A DNA stretch of 64,000 bases from Amaricoccus solimangrovi (lineage in GTDB: Bacteria; Pseudomonadota; Alphaproteobacteria; Rhodobacterales; Rhodobacteraceae), in the NCBI RefSeq assembly GCF_006385685.1, contig NZ_VFRP01000017.1:30990-94989 (forward strand), read 5' to 3'. Positions 17,934 through 26,927 of this stretch are shown piece by piece (position 1 is the stretch's first letter; each line of letters opens with the position of its first letter). The translations under genes were made by a program, and so were the position numbers. The notes under the pieces are model-generated. The model was not told where the DNA came from and did no database searches. It saw nothing but the letters and a program-made list of their open reading frames with translations.

Positions 17934-18264
17934 GACCGCACAACTCTTGCACTATTTTACTCTCGACGCATTCAGGCGCCTTTACCCCTGCCTTTCATGA
18001 AGAAAGGGGGAGTTCAAGTCGCCGCTTCCGGGGGGTTTGGAGGGGAGGTACCGGCGATGAAGGACTTCCGCCGGGTCTGCCAAGGCCTGGCCCGGAGGAT
18101 CAGTTCGGGACACGCCGGGGCGCCCTGCCGGGAACCAGCAAGTCATGAACTCCGGTCCGTCCCGCGTAGCTGAAAGCCAGGGAGGGATGGCGCCGGCCTC
18201 TCTCCGTCCCCGGAAAGGGAGCCGACGCGGCCCGCGACCGCGTGGTATCCGCGATCGCCAAGGG
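17934..18264. promoter_or_regulatory. Upstream region of the BY-kinase gene
   Basis: A 331-base gap that should hold the BY-kinase promoter and the 3' end of the small secreted-protein gene. CCTTTC and GAAAGG around 17991-18008 form a small hairpin with an ATGAA loop. No gene or known motif was recognised in the rest. Confidence 0.3.
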
Positions 18265-18501
18265 TCATTTTCCGCAACCGCAGCCCGAACCCGTGTTGCT
18301 GGTCGAGGACGTGGTATTGGTCGTGGAGGTGGTAGCGATGCTGTTCAGCAGGGCCTCGGCCATCGCCCCCATGGTCGAGTTGCGCGCGATCGGTTCGAAA
18401 CCGGCCACCTGCGTTCCCTGCGCGGAAGCGGCCAACGGCGAAAGGGCACTGGCGGCGATGGCCAGGGCCAAGGCGGAAAAGATCCTGTGGTTCATGGTCA
18501 T
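18265..18501 (-). CDS. Small secreted Ser/Thr-rich protein with C-terminal Cys motif (YjbE/GfcA-like layout)
   Basis: A 78-residue protein with a clear Sec signal (MNHRIFSALALAIAASALS, cleavage near ASA-Q). A short mature region is followed by a Ser/Thr/Asn-rich tract (about residues 53-70) and ends GSGCGCGK. The ATG at 18501 has GGAG 4 bases ahead; an ATG at 18495 is also possible. E. coli YjbE and GfcA, the first genes of the yjb and gfc EPS operons, are likewise tiny exported Thr/Ser-rich proteins. That resemblance is compositional only. The two cysteines at the very C-terminus are unusual for a secreted protein and could crosslink or bind metal. No family was recognised. Confidence 0.6.
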   Translation of the reverse strand: MTMNHRIFSALALAIAASALSPLAASAQGTQVAGFEPIARNSTMGAMAEALLNSIATTSTTNTTSSTSNTGSGCGCGK

Positions 18502-18748
18502 TGCTCCAACTGTTTCTCGCCTGCTTAGCATATTGCATTGCGAAGATCACGCCCGTTTCGCACTACGATTAGGCTCTTCTGACCCTGATGGCGATTCTCC
18601 GCACAGGCGCCGATATCGGCCTACGCGGCACCCCGGGTTGCGCGCGGGGGGAGCCCGCGGCCATACTCGCGAAACGATGCGTCACCGGAGACTCGCCGAC
18701 AGAGTTCGGCGGCGCCGGAAGGCGCAATGGAACACCCGAAAGGAACCG

Positions 18749-19744
18749 ATGCGGACAACTCTCTCGAATGTCGTGGCCGGGACGCTCTGCCTGCTGCCAC
18801 TCCTGGATCTTCCCTCGTCCGCCGGGGAGATGCCGCTCGGAGCCGCCGCGCATCTATTCCAGCTAGACGAGGCGACAGCTGTCCGGACGCTCGATACGAT
18901 GTGCCGGGCGGGGCTCGTCCTCGTCCGGACCGATGCGCGTTGGGCCGCTGTCGAGAAGCGGCCCGGAGAATATCTCTTCCCCGCGTCCTGGGATCGGGCG
19001 GTCGATCACGCGGTCTCGCTGGGAATGGAGCCGATGCTGATCATCGACTACGGCAACCCGCTATACGCCAACGCGCGCAAACCGACCTCTCCCGCGGCGC
19101 GGGCGGCCTTCGCGCGCTACGCGGCGGCGCTCGCCGGGCATTTCAGGGGCAGGGTGCGCCATTTCGAGGTCTGGAACGAGTGGGATACGCGAACGGGGCG
19201 GACCAGACCCGGGGAGGTGGCGGACTACGCCGCCCTGCTGCGGGAGACCTATCCGGCGATCAAGGCGGCTTCCCCGGAGGCCGTGGTGATCGCAGGCGTC
19301 TTTTCCAACGCCGCCGTGGACGGAGGGGAGGCGAGCACCCTTTCGGAATTCGCGGCCTCCGGGGTGGCGGAGCAGTATTCCGACGCGATCTCGATCCATG
19401 TCTATCCCACGCTGGAGGGACAACGGCTGCCGATAGACTCCTATGTCGAGCGGTTCCGCGAGTCGGTGGCGATCATCCGTGCCCGCCCCGGCCTCGCCGA
19501 CAAGCCCATCCTGGTGACGGAGACGGGCGCGTCCACGAACGACACCGCCCGCGGGGTCGGCGAGGATCGGCAGTGGGATTATATCTCCGCGGGACTGTCG
19601 GAGGCCGAGGAACTGGGTATCGGCGCCATGATCCTCTATGATTTCCGCGACAGCGGAAAGGGCCAGTTCGGCCTGCTGCGGCGGGACTGGTCGCCCAAAC
19701 CGGCCTTCCAGGCGCTCGCCGCGGGTCGCACCCCCTGCAATTGA
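18749..19744 (+). CDS. Exported clan GH-A glycoside hydrolase (GH39/GH5-like)
   Basis: A 331-residue exported protein: signal peptide to about residue 26, then a TIM-barrel glycosidase. The two catalytic glutamates of clan GH-A are visible: acid/base Glu144 in FEVWNEWD and nucleophile Glu259 in ILVTETGAS. ISIHVYP (215-221) is the usual strand between them. The ATG at 18749 is chosen because AAAGGA ends 4 bases before it and the signal peptide begins there; the open frame upstream is meaningless. GH-A members of EPS loci usually hydrolyse the polymer in the periplasm, clearing stalled chains or setting length. Whether it belongs to GH39, GH5 or another family needs profile searches. Confidence 0.83.
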   Translation: MRTTLSNVVAGTLCLLPLLDLPSSAGEMPLGAAAHLFQLDEATAVRTLDTMCRAGLVLVRTDARWAAVEKRPGEYLFPASWDRAVDHAVSLGMEPMLIIDYGNPLYANARKPTSPAARAAFARYAAALAGHFRGRVRHFEVWNEWDTRTGRTRPGEVADYAALLRETYPAIKAASPEAVVIAGVFSNAAVDGGEASTLSEFAASGVAEQYSDAISIHVYPTLEGQRLPIDSYVERFRESVAIIRARPGLADKPILVTETGASTNDTARGVGEDRQWDYISAGLSEAEELGIGAMILYDFRDSGKGQFGLLRRDWSPKPAFQALAAGRTPCN

Positions 19745-19760
19745 CCTCCGCCCCGCCTCC

Positions 19761-20573
19761 TCAGCGGGGTACGATGGCGAAGGTCAGCCGTTCGCCCTCG
19801 GCGGCGGCGGGGTCGATCAGCGCGTAGCTCAGCCTGCCCGTCGCATAGGCGCCGGTATCGAGCGCCAGCCGGCCGGCACGCATATGCGCGCGCTCGACCA
19901 CGACATGGCCATGGGCGACGCAGATGCCATCGCCGCGGGGGTGCCTGTGGAAGTCGCGGTGCCCCCAGACGAGATGGCGCCGCTCCTGCCGCTCGGGCGG
20001 GAGATCGGGATCGGCGCCCGCGTGCGCGGCCAGGAGATTGCCGCTCCGCCAGAGCGGGGGCAGGGCGCGCAGCCAGGCCTCCGTTTCCGCGCCCAGCCGC
20101 TCGCGGAGCGCCTCCCGCGTCGCCAAGCGCTCCGCCGCGTCCGCCGGCAGGCCACGCAGACCGAGACTCGCCAGCGTCGCGAGACCACCATGGGCGAGCC
20201 AGCGCCGGCCTTGGTCGGCGGGATCGTCGAGGAACTCGATCAGCATCTCCTCGTGATTGCCCATCAGGCAGACCGCGCCCTGGTCGCTTTCGGCGCGCAG
20301 CAGCCGCAGGACATCGGCGCTGTCCTCGCCGCGGTCGATCGCGTCGCCGAGCGAGATCAGCCGGTGCTCGGGAAAATGCCGCCGTCGAAGCGTCAGGAAC
20401 CGCTCGAGCAGGTCGACGCGGCCATGCAGGTCGCCGAGCAGGCAGACCGGCTCCTCGGGCATCGGAAATGGCCCCGGCCTTTCGGCTTCGGGTAGCCGCG
20501 CGGCCGCGCGGGGGGGCGGGGGGGCAGTTAGGAACTGGCGGAAGAAACCAAGGGCACTCATGACACCAACCAT
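19761..20573 (-). CDS. Metallophosphoesterase (serine/threonine phosphatase-like)
   Basis: A 270-residue calcineurin-like phosphoesterase. The metal-site motifs appear in order: GDLHGR (47-52), GDAIDRG (76-82), GNHE (105-108), AAHAG (near 190) and AHGH (near 225), matching PPP-type protein phosphatases. An in-frame ATG at 20561 could be the true start; neither has a strong ribosome site. Similar phosphatases occur in EPS clusters, where they may reverse a protein or sugar phosphorylation; a link with the BY-kinase nearby is a guess. It converges on the glycosidase gene (16-base gap) and lies 60 bases after the GT4 gene on the same strand, probably in one operon. Confidence 0.85.
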   Translation of the reverse strand: MVGVMSALGFFRQFLTAPPPPRAAARLPEAERPGPFPMPEEPVCLLGDLHGRVDLLERFLTLRRRHFPEHRLISLGDAIDRGEDSADVLRLLRAESDQGAVCLMGNHEEMLIEFLDDPADQGRRWLAHGGLATLASLGLRGLPADAAERLATREALRERLGAETEAWLRALPPLWRSGNLLAAHAGADPDLPPERQERRHLVWGHRDFHRHPRGDGICVAHGHVVVERAHMRAGRLALDTGAYATGRLSYALIDPAAAEGERLTFAIVPR

Positions 20574-20633
20574 TCGGACGCGGAGCGATCTTCCTCGTCG
20601 CGCCGGGAGCGCGGAGGCATGGATCGGCGCGGA

Positions 20634-21842
20634 CTACGCGAAAGACTTCCTGTTCGGGACTTCCAGGTCAAGCCGGGAGCCATTGGCGGCCGCGAGCCGG
20701 CGTCGACGCGCCGGACTGGTTCCCGCCACGGGCACGCCCTTGCCCGTCGCGACGAAGGCGGCCGCGACCGCGGCCTGGATCCCGCGCGCGAAGACCTCGG
20801 GCGCGAAGCTCTCGGCATGAGCGCGGATCGCGGCGCCGTCGAGCTCGGGAAGAAGTCCGCTCTCGAATTCCTCCACGGCCTCCTCCAGCGCGGCGGGAGT
20901 CTGTTCGGCGAAGAAATGGCCGGTCACGCCCGGAACCACGCTGTCGAGCGCGCCACCCCGGCCGTAGGCGATGACCGGCCGGCCGGCCGCCATCAACTCG
21001 ACCGGGATGATCCCGAAATCCTCCTCGCCGGGGAAGACGAGCGCCCGGCAGGTCGCGAATTCCTCCCTCAGCCGCGAGAAGGGCACCTTGCCGAGAAACT
21101 CCACGTTCGGCCCCGCCATCGCCTCGAGGGCCCGGCGCTGGTCGCCGTCGCCGATGACCCGGAGTTTCCGGCCCGAGCGGGTGAAGGCCTCGACGGCGAG
21201 ATCGGGGCGCTTGTAGCTCACGAGTTCGCCTGCCAGCAGGTAATGATCGCCGACCGCTTCGGGAGCCACGGGGGTGAACTCATCGACCGCGACCGGGGGC
21301 GCGACGACCGTGGCCTCCCGCCGGTAGTAGGTGCCGATCCGCTGCGCGATGAAATGCGAATTGGCGACGAAGGCGTCCACCCGCGCGGCGCTGGTCACGT
21401 CCCAGATCCGCAGTCGATGCGCGATGAGCGGCATCATCCACCGGGTCAGCCGCCCCGCCCGCGCCCGGTAGACGTGGAAATGGTCCCAGACGTAGCGCAT
21501 CGGCGAATGGCAGTAGCAGACGTGCAGCGCGTCGGGCCGCGGGATCACCCCCTTCGCCGGCCCGGATTCGCTCGAGATGACGAGATCGAACTCGGAGAGA
21601 TCCACCATCTCGAGCGCGAGCGGCATCAGGGGCAGGTATTTCTGGTAGTGCTTTCGCGCCCCCGGCAACCGGGCGATGAAGGTCTCCCGGATCTCGTGAC
21701 GCAGGATCCGCTCCGAGAGCGCGGCGCGATCGGCGACATGGGTGATGATCACCGCCTCGGGATAGAGCGCGCAGAGCGCCTCGAGCACGCGCTCGCCCCC
21801 GCGCATTCCGATGAGCCAGTAATGGACGATGGCAACCTTCAT
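20634..21842 (-). CDS. Family 4 glycosyltransferase
   Basis: A 402-residue retaining GT-B glycosyltransferase. The N-terminal part includes MKVAIVHYWLIGMRGGERV with the glycine loop and CYCHSPMRYVWD, a pattern common in mannosyl-/rhamnosyltransferases of the WbaZ group. The C-terminal nucleotide-sugar site carries the E-x7-E motif EEDFGIIPVE. It would add a sugar to the lipid-linked repeat unit in the cytoplasm. The frame ends with a poorly conserved basic tail. It follows the flippase/GT4 pair in the same direction, separated by paired hairpins, so it may form a separate transcript with the phosphoesterase. Confidence 0.88.
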   Translation of the reverse strand: MKVAIVHYWLIGMRGGERVLEALCALYPEAVIITHVADRAALSERILRHEIRETFIARLPGARKHYQKYLPLMPLALEMVDLSEFDLVISSESGPAKGVIPRPDALHVCYCHSPMRYVWDHFHVYRARAGRLTRWMMPLIAHRLRIWDVTSAARVDAFVANSHFIAQRIGTYYRREATVVAPPVAVDEFTPVAPEAVGDHYLLAGELVSYKRPDLAVEAFTRSGRKLRVIGDGDQRRALEAMAGPNVEFLGKVPFSRLREEFATCRALVFPGEEDFGIIPVELMAAGRPVIAYGRGGALDSVVPGVTGHFFAEQTPAALEEAVEEFESGLLPELDGAAIRAHAESFAPEVFARGIQAAVAAAFVATGKGVPVAGTSPARRRRLAAANGSRLDLEVPNRKSFA

Positions 21843-21869
21843 ACTCCGCCTCTCTCGTACAACTCACTC

Positions 21870-21918
21870 AGCCCGGCACGGGCCCGGGCTTTAGTGGCCG
21901 GCGCGCAGCGAGCGCCGG
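21870..21918 (-). terminator. Two hairpins after the flippase gene
   Basis: CCGGCGC (21898-21904) with GCGCCGG (21912-21918), and AGCCCGG (21870-21876) with CCGGGCT (21884-21890), are two perfect 7-bp stems in the 88 bases between the flippase stop and the GT4 start. No T-tract follows, so partial termination or RNA protection is as likely as full termination. Confidence 0.4.
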
Positions 21919-21930
21919 CTTCCGGCCCGC

Positions 21931-23229
21931 TCACCTCGGGCTGGCAAGCAGGCTGAAAACCGAACTTTCGACCTTCATGTGCTTGCGGATCCAGGACCTG
22001 ATCCAGAGGTTCCAGCCCGCGACCGATCCGGCGAAGCAGACCGCCACTCCGATCGCGCCGAACAGCCAGGCCGCGAGCGGGATCAGCGCGATCGCGATCA
22101 GGTTCGAGCAGAGAAGCGCCTTGTTCAACGTGCCGGCGTTCCCGCTCAGCGACATGAGCGCGTTCGTCGGCCCGCAGAGCGAAGAAACCGAATAGCCGGC
22201 GACGAGGATCAGCAGCACCGGATACCCGGCGGCGAAGCCGGGGCCGAAAGCTTCCAGAACACGGCTCCCGAAACCGAGAAGAGCCACGGTGATACAGGCG
22301 ACGACAAGCAGCACGAAGACCGAGATCATCCGGGCGATCCGCTGGATCTCGCCCATGTCGCCCCGATGGAAGGCGCGCGAGACCTGGGGCGCGCCGACCA
22401 GGATCATCGCCGTGGGCAGGAACTGCATGGCCTGGGCGGTCTTGGTCGCGGCGAAGAAGAGAGCGGCGTCTTCCACCGACAACATCGCGCCAACCGCGAT
22501 CGTTGCGATGTTCGGCAGGCCGACACCGATGACCGCGTTGATCCAGAAGGAAAGCGAGGCCTTGAGGTGCGTCCCCCGGGGCAGTCGCGACCAGGCACGC
22601 TTCCAGACGCAGGTCGGGGAATCCGTGACGCTGAACAGCAGGACGAGGGCGATCAGGGTGACCGCTGTCATCCAGACCGCTCCGTCGCTGGAGAGCGGAG
22701 GCAGCCAGCCAAGCACCGCGGCGCCGGCGATCACCACGACGGCGAGCCGCCAGAGCACGTCTCGCGCGCCGAAGGCCGCGAGCACATAGCCTCGACCCCG
22801 GAGCGCGTTCTGCTGCAGTTCCGCCAGGGTCATCGCGAGGATCAGCGCGCCGACCGAGAGAGGCGCGACATTCGCACCCATCCACCGCGCGGCCACGAGC
22901 CCGGCCACGATCAGCAGCGTCCCCGCGAGAGTCCGCAGATAGCTCAACCGCAGGAAGGCCCGTCCCTCGGTTTCCAGCTGCCGCCCGTCGAAGCGCGGCA
23001 TTTCCCGCAGGACAAGTTGGGCCTGACCGAGGAGCGCGATCTGCGACGTCAGGGTGGCAAGGCTGAAGGCGGTGGAGAACAGGCCGTATTCGGTATGGGT
23101 CATCGCCCGCGCGAGGGCGGCGAACATCACATAGGTCAGGAACGCCCCGACAAGCTTGATGCCCATCACGAGGCCCGCGCCCTGCCAGAGCCGCCGCGCT
23201 GGCTCGACGGTCATGTCGGAGGCGGTCAC
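21931..23229 (-). CDS. Oligosaccharide flippase (Wzx/PST family)
   Basis: A 432-residue protein with about twelve to fourteen hydrophobic helices. The N-terminal region (LWQGAGLVMGIKLVGAFLTY, then HTEYGLFSTAFSLATL) is the usual membrane entry of PST/MOP flippases. It moves undecaprenyl-linked repeat units to the periplasmic face. The frame is open to 23289, but the GTG at 23229 is preferred: it overlaps the upstream stop as GTGA and has GGAGG 7 bases ahead. This is translationally coupled to the GT4 gene upstream, a typical assembly pair. Confidence 0.85.
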   Translation of the reverse strand: MTASDMTVEPARRLWQGAGLVMGIKLVGAFLTYVMFAALARAMTHTEYGLFSTAFSLATLTSQIALLGQAQLVLREMPRFDGRQLETEGRAFLRLSYLRTLAGTLLIVAGLVAARWMGANVAPLSVGALILAMTLAELQQNALRGRGYVLAAFGARDVLWRLAVVVIAGAAVLGWLPPLSSDGAVWMTAVTLIALVLLFSVTDSPTCVWKRAWSRLPRGTHLKASLSFWINAVIGVGLPNIATIAVGAMLSVEDAALFFAATKTAQAMQFLPTAMILVGAPQVSRAFHRGDMGEIQRIARMISVFVLLVVACITVALLGFGSRVLEAFGPGFAAGYPVLLILVAGYSVSSLCGPTNALMSLSGNAGTLNKALLCSNLIAIALIPLAAWLFGAIGVAVCFAGSVAGWNLWIRSWIRKHMKVESSVFSLLASPR

Positions 23230-24383
23230 TCGGCCGCCTCCGGGCTGGGAAGAAGGATTTCCTGATAGATCATCCGGGTCTCTTGACACATTCTTGCAAC
23301 GGAAAACCGGTCCGCCACTTCCTGGCGCGCCATGCGGCCCAGGAGGGCGCGGCGTTCGGGCGAGGCCAGGGCGAGGATCGCCTCGGCGCCGGCCCGCGCG
23401 TCACCCTCGGGGTACAGCAGGCCCGTCCTGTCATGCGCGATCACGTCGTTGTTTCCCACCACGTCCGTCGCCACGACCGCGAGTCCCTCCGACATCGCCT
23501 CGAGCACTGCGAGAGGCATGCCTTCCCAGCGGGAGGTGGAAAGAAAAATATCCGCCCGTCGGAAGACCTCGCGCGGCGCGGCGCTCGGTCCGGAGAGGCG
23601 GACCCTGGCGGAAAGTCCCCGTTCCTCGACGGCGGCCCTGACCGCGGGCAGGCTCTCGCCGGTTCCGAGGACCTCGATGTCGAACCCCTCGCCCAGCCTT
23701 GCGCGCAGCGCCTCGGCGATGTCGACGATGAGTTCCGCGTTCTTCTGATAGTCGTATCTGCTGACGGCGACGATCCGCGGGGTCGTCGCATCGGGCTGCC
23801 GCGGAGCCTCCTCGGGGATGACCACGCCGTTGTCCACCACCGTGAGCTTCTCCGGCGCGGCGATCCCGGCGGCCAGGATCAGTTCGCGCTCGCCCTCCGA
23901 GACGCAGATCGCCCTCTCGGTCCAGCGGCTCAGCAGCCGCTCCAGCCCGAGATAGGCCCGCGTCCGGAACCGGCCGTATTCGCCCACGTGCAGCCCATGG
24001 AACGTATGCGCCGCGGGCCGGCCCGTGAGCGCGGCGAGGAGACGCCCGTAGAGTCCCGCGCCCTTGCCGTGGGAGTGGATGAGATCGATCCGCCGCTCCC
24101 TTACGATCCGCGCGAGCCGGAACAGCGCGCCGAACTGGAACCGCCGATGCGGCAGGTCGATGACCTCGACGACGTTCGGCAGAGCGGCGTAGCGGTCGTG
24201 ATAGGGAGGTTCGTCGGGGCAGGCGATGAATATTTCCATCCCGTCCCCGATATTCCGGCAGAGCTGGAAGATGTGCTCCGGCCCGCCGCCTATATCCGCG
24301 CGCACCGTCAGGGCGAGAATCCGGGTCGGGTGCGTCTCCGAAGACGTATGCGACGCGGCCGCGTGGAAACGCTCAAGCTTCAT
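23226..24383 (-). CDS. Family 4 glycosyltransferase
   Basis: A 385-residue GT-B glycosyltransferase with both halves intact. The acceptor domain holds VRADIGGGPEHIFQLC and HSHGKGAGLYGRLLA. The donor domain holds VSRYDYQKNAELIVDIA, the EGMPLAVLEAMSEGLAVVATD stretch with the E-x7-E pair, and ENGxTGLLYP-like HDRTGLLYPEG. It starts at the ATG at 24383, with a long AT-containing leader upstream, and is the first gene of a unit with the flippase. Specificity is not deducible. It is similar in layout to the GT4 enzymes at 20634 and 33402 but not a close copy. Confidence 0.88.
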   Translation of the reverse strand: MKLERFHAAASHTSSETHPTRILALTVRADIGGGPEHIFQLCRNIGDGMEIFIACPDEPPYHDRYAALPNVVEVIDLPHRRFQFGALFRLARIVRERRIDLIHSHGKGAGLYGRLLAALTGRPAAHTFHGLHVGEYGRFRTRAYLGLERLLSRWTERAICVSEGERELILAAGIAAPEKLTVVDNGVVIPEEAPRQPDATTPRIVAVSRYDYQKNAELIVDIAEALRARLGEGFDIEVLGTGESLPAVRAAVEERGLSARVRLSGPSAAPREVFRRADIFLSTSRWEGMPLAVLEAMSEGLAVVATDVVGNNDVIAHDRTGLLYPEGDARAGAEAILALASPERRALLGRMARQEVADRFSVARMCQETRMIYQEILLPSPEAAE

Positions 24384-25046
24384 CGGACATGCACCGCATA
24401 ACGGGTTCGCGAAGATCGGCGCGGCAGCCTCGCGCGCCGCGGGGTCGAAAACCGAACAGGCTCATGCTGCGACAGATCTCAAAGCGATCATGTCCGCCGC
24501 GCCGCCAGGAGCCTCCCGCGACCAGAGATCCATCTGGCTCCATCTGGCCGAGGATCCCGATCCATCCGATGGCAAAGTCATGAACCGAACTCCTGTCACT
24601 CAGTAAAACCTAACTAACTCAACAACCTACGTGACAACCGGTCACGCCGCCATACTATTCCGATTGGACATCAAATGCGGATTCATGTCAACGGGCGTTA
24701 ACCTTATGCGCGAGGCGCCGCCGCCTGAACGCATATTCCAGTGGGGCGCCCTGCGCGCCTGAACTCGCAGGGCGAGCAGATCACGGACCTGAAGCAGGCG
24801 GATTCCACTGGCCGGGAGGATCTACCAACGGATCGGGGCGTTCACATTCGCCGCCGGGCAGCGGGCACCGGCGTTCGAGCGAGGATTCAGCGGCTTCGTC
24901 ACCGAACAGGTTCGCGCGCGACTCAAAAATCGCTTGCGTGACCAAGCCCACGCACAGCATCAATTCATTCCGAGACCGCCTATTACGACCGAACCACAGC
25001 GTTTGTGATTGTCCGTGCGTAACGACCTTGTTGGGAGACCGTATCC
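24384..25046. promoter_or_regulatory. Divergent intergenic region between GT4 and outer-membrane protein genes
   Basis: A 663-base gap without a recognisable gene. The section 24600-24710 is AT-richer and contains GTGAC-N5-GTCAC (24631-24645), a short inverted repeat, and CGTTAAC (24696-24702), a heptamer also found before other genes here. A GGGAG ribosome site (25033-25037) serves the outer-membrane protein. The rest (24710-25020) shows open frames with no family resemblance. Confidence 0.35.
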
Positions 25047-25676
25047 ATGAAGCTGAAGCATTGCATCGCGGCCGGCGCGTCCGCCTCGATCCTTCTAGCC
25101 GCGCAGATCGCCAATGCGCAGGGCACCTATTTCAAGCTCTTCGGCGGCTGGAGCATTCCGCAGGATCAGGACTTCACCCTCGATCGCGACGGAACCGGAC
25201 GGCCGAGCGGCCTCGATTTCGACAGCGGCTACGGGCTGGGCGCGGCGATCGGCTTCGCCTACAGGCCGAACGTCGACATCGAGATCGAATATGTCTACCG
25301 CGACGCCGACGCGTATCTCGAGAACACGCGCAACACCGACAGCGGCTCGAGTTCCTCGAACGCCGTCATGATCAACGCGCTCTATGAATTTCCGTCCTCG
25401 GGCACGATGAGTTCGCTCCACCCCTATGTCGGCGCGGGCCTCGGCGTGGGAGATCTCGCTTATGATCGCGACGATCTCGAGATGGATTCGGACTACAACT
25501 TCGCCTATCAGGTCATCGCCGGCGTCGGATACGATGTATCGCTCCAGGCCAGTCTCTATACCGAGATCCGCTACTTCAGCATCACGGACCAGACGATCGA
25601 AGGCGACAACGACTACAGCTTCGATTCCGGCTATGAAAGCGTGGACGTCCTGTTCGGCTACAAGTACAACTTCTGA
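25047..25676 (+). CDS. Outer-membrane beta-barrel protein (OmpA-like/Omp25 type, 8 strands)
   Basis: A 209-residue exported protein. The signal peptide ends at ANA-Q (about residue 24), and the mature protein begins GTYFKLFGGWSIPQD. Alternating strands are separated by acidic, Ser/Gly-rich loops, and the protein ends with an aromatic residue (VLFGYKYNF), the usual outer-membrane assembly signal. The layout fits an eight-stranded OMP_b-brl barrel. It stands alone between EPS units, with its own ribosome site and a strong hairpin after it. It could be an adhesin-type surface protein or a porin-like scaffold; no specific role can be assigned. Confidence 0.85.
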   Translation: MKLKHCIAAGASASILLAAQIANAQGTYFKLFGGWSIPQDQDFTLDRDGTGRPSGLDFDSGYGLGAAIGFAYRPNVDIEIEYVYRDADAYLENTRNTDSGSSSSNAVMINALYEFPSSGTMSSLHPYVGAGLGVGDLAYDRDDLEMDSDYNFAYQVIAGVGYDVSLQASLYTEIRYFSITDQTIEGDNDYSFDSGYESVDVLFGYKYNF

Positions 25677-25689
25677 CCGCCGAGACGAG

Positions 25690-25719
25690 AGATCCGTGAA
25701 GGGGTACCTTCACGGATCT
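25690..25719 (+). terminator. Perfect 13-bp hairpin after the outer-membrane protein gene
   Basis: AGATCCGTGAAGG (25690-25702) and CCTTCACGGATCT (25707-25719) are perfectly complementary around a GGTA loop, starting 13 bases after the stop. Few T residues follow, but the length and position make it a convincing transcript end. Confidence 0.75.
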
Positions 25720-25894
25720 TCCTGCGAAACGAGGGCGGCGGAACCGCCTTTGCGGTGGCATGGCCGCCGCCCCACTTAGAGAGCGGCGCGGCCTCCTCGC
25801 TCACAACCAATGAGCGGAATTCGCCCGACGGGCGCATCCGCTCATTCCCAAGGCTCTTCGATCAGATGGTCCCGGGCCGGAACCCGCGCCCCGC

Positions 25895-26635
25895 TCACCT
25901 GCCGGTGAGGCGGAGCATCGAGAGCGCCGTCAGCGCCATGATCTTGACGTCGCGGCGGAATGTGACCTTGCGACCATAGTTCACGTCGAGCGTCACCCGG
26001 TTGTCGTAGGAGATGTCGTTGCGCCCCTTGACCTGCCAGGGACCGGTGAGGCCCGGGCGCATCGCCAGATAGGCCGAGCGGGCCGGGCCGTAGCGGAACA
26101 GCTCCGGCTCCGTGATCGGCCGGGGACCCACCAGGCTCATGTCGCCGCGCAGCACGCAGAAGAGCTGCGGCAGTTCGTCGAGGCTCGACTTGCGCAGGAA
26201 GGCCCCGATCCGCGTGACCCGGGGGTCGTTGGTGAGCTTGTGGTCCGCTTCCCACTCGGCGGCGGCCACCGGATCGGAAGCCAGGATCCGGGGCAGCATC
26301 TCGGCGGCGCCGAGGCACATCGAGCGGAACTTGAGGCAGCCGAAGGTCCTGCCGCGCAGGCCGACGCGGGGATGGGCGTAGAACGGCCGCCCCCCGTCGA
26401 TGGCCACGAGCGCGGTCAGCGCCAGCATCAGAGGCGCGAAGGCGACGAGCATCAGCGAAGCCACGACGATATCGAAAACGCGCTTGCCGCGGGTGCGATA
26501 AAAGCCGCCCGACCGGGGCAGGAAATCCTGCGCCGTGCTCCGATCTTCGAAGAATTCACACGCGGCGGGCGAATTGTCCATCGCAGCGGCGGTCTGGGCA
26601 TGCCGGGGAGAAGATCCGTTGGGAGAAAAACTCAT
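25895..26635 (-). CDS. Initiating undecaprenyl-phosphate sugar-1-phosphate transferase (WbaP/ExoY/PssY type), copy 1
   Basis: A 246-residue bacterial sugar transferase. One membrane hairpin (VFDIVVASLMLVAFAPLMLA, near residue 55) is followed by the catalytic core: [31 protein letters not shown] (motif split here), GDMSLVGPRP and RPGLTGPWQVKGR. It starts EPS synthesis by loading a sugar-1-phosphate, often Gal or Glc, on undecaprenyl phosphate. It lacks the extra N-terminal helices of full-length WbaP. The ATG at 26635 with GAGG just ahead is preferred over the GTG at 26647. An exact TTAA-N7-TTAA CtrA-like site lies about 95 bases upstream. A paralogue is encoded at 49533. Confidence 0.92.
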   Translation of the reverse strand: MSFSPNGSSPRHAQTAAAMDNSPAACEFFEDRSTAQDFLPRSGGFYRTRGKRVFDIVVASLMLVAFAPLMLALTALVAIDGGRPFYAHPRVGLRGRTFGCLKFRSMCLGAAEMLPRILASDPVAAAEWEADHKLTNDPRVTRIGAFLRKSSLDELPQLFCVLRGDMSLVGPRPITEPELFRYGPARSAYLAMRPGLTGPWQVKGRNDISYDNRVTLDVNYGRKVTFRRDVKIMALTALSMLRLTGR

Positions 26636-26728
26636 ACTACCTCGCACTAGTTAAAATGCGCTTCCAGTCCCCCCCGGAAGGCAATCGCCATGCGACCCAG
26701 ATCGACCCGTTGGGCGCTTACTTTTACG

Positions 26729-26743
26729 TTAATAGAACGTTAA
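26729..26743. promoter_or_regulatory. CtrA-type binding site (TTAA-N7-TTAA) upstream of the sugar transferase gene
   Basis: TTAA (26729-26732), seven bases, TTAA (26740-26743), followed by C: this is the full consensus of the alphaproteobacterial cell-cycle/motility regulator CtrA. It lies in an AT-rich patch about 95 bases before the start of the initiating sugar transferase, so EPS initiation may be under CtrA control. The match is exact, but binding is inferred. Confidence 0.6.
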
Positions 26744-26927
26744 CGGCTGGCTGTGTCAACTCGCAAGAGCCATATTCCAATCCGATTTTTCCGTATTGCG
26801 AGTGAACGCGCGGAAACCCGCCAAGAGGAAAGTGGTTCGAAGCTCATCTCGCGGATGCGAAATCGCGGCCCGGGCCGCGCGCGAATGATCGCCGTTGGCG
26901 ACGGCCCATCGCGGCGAGACCCGGCGG

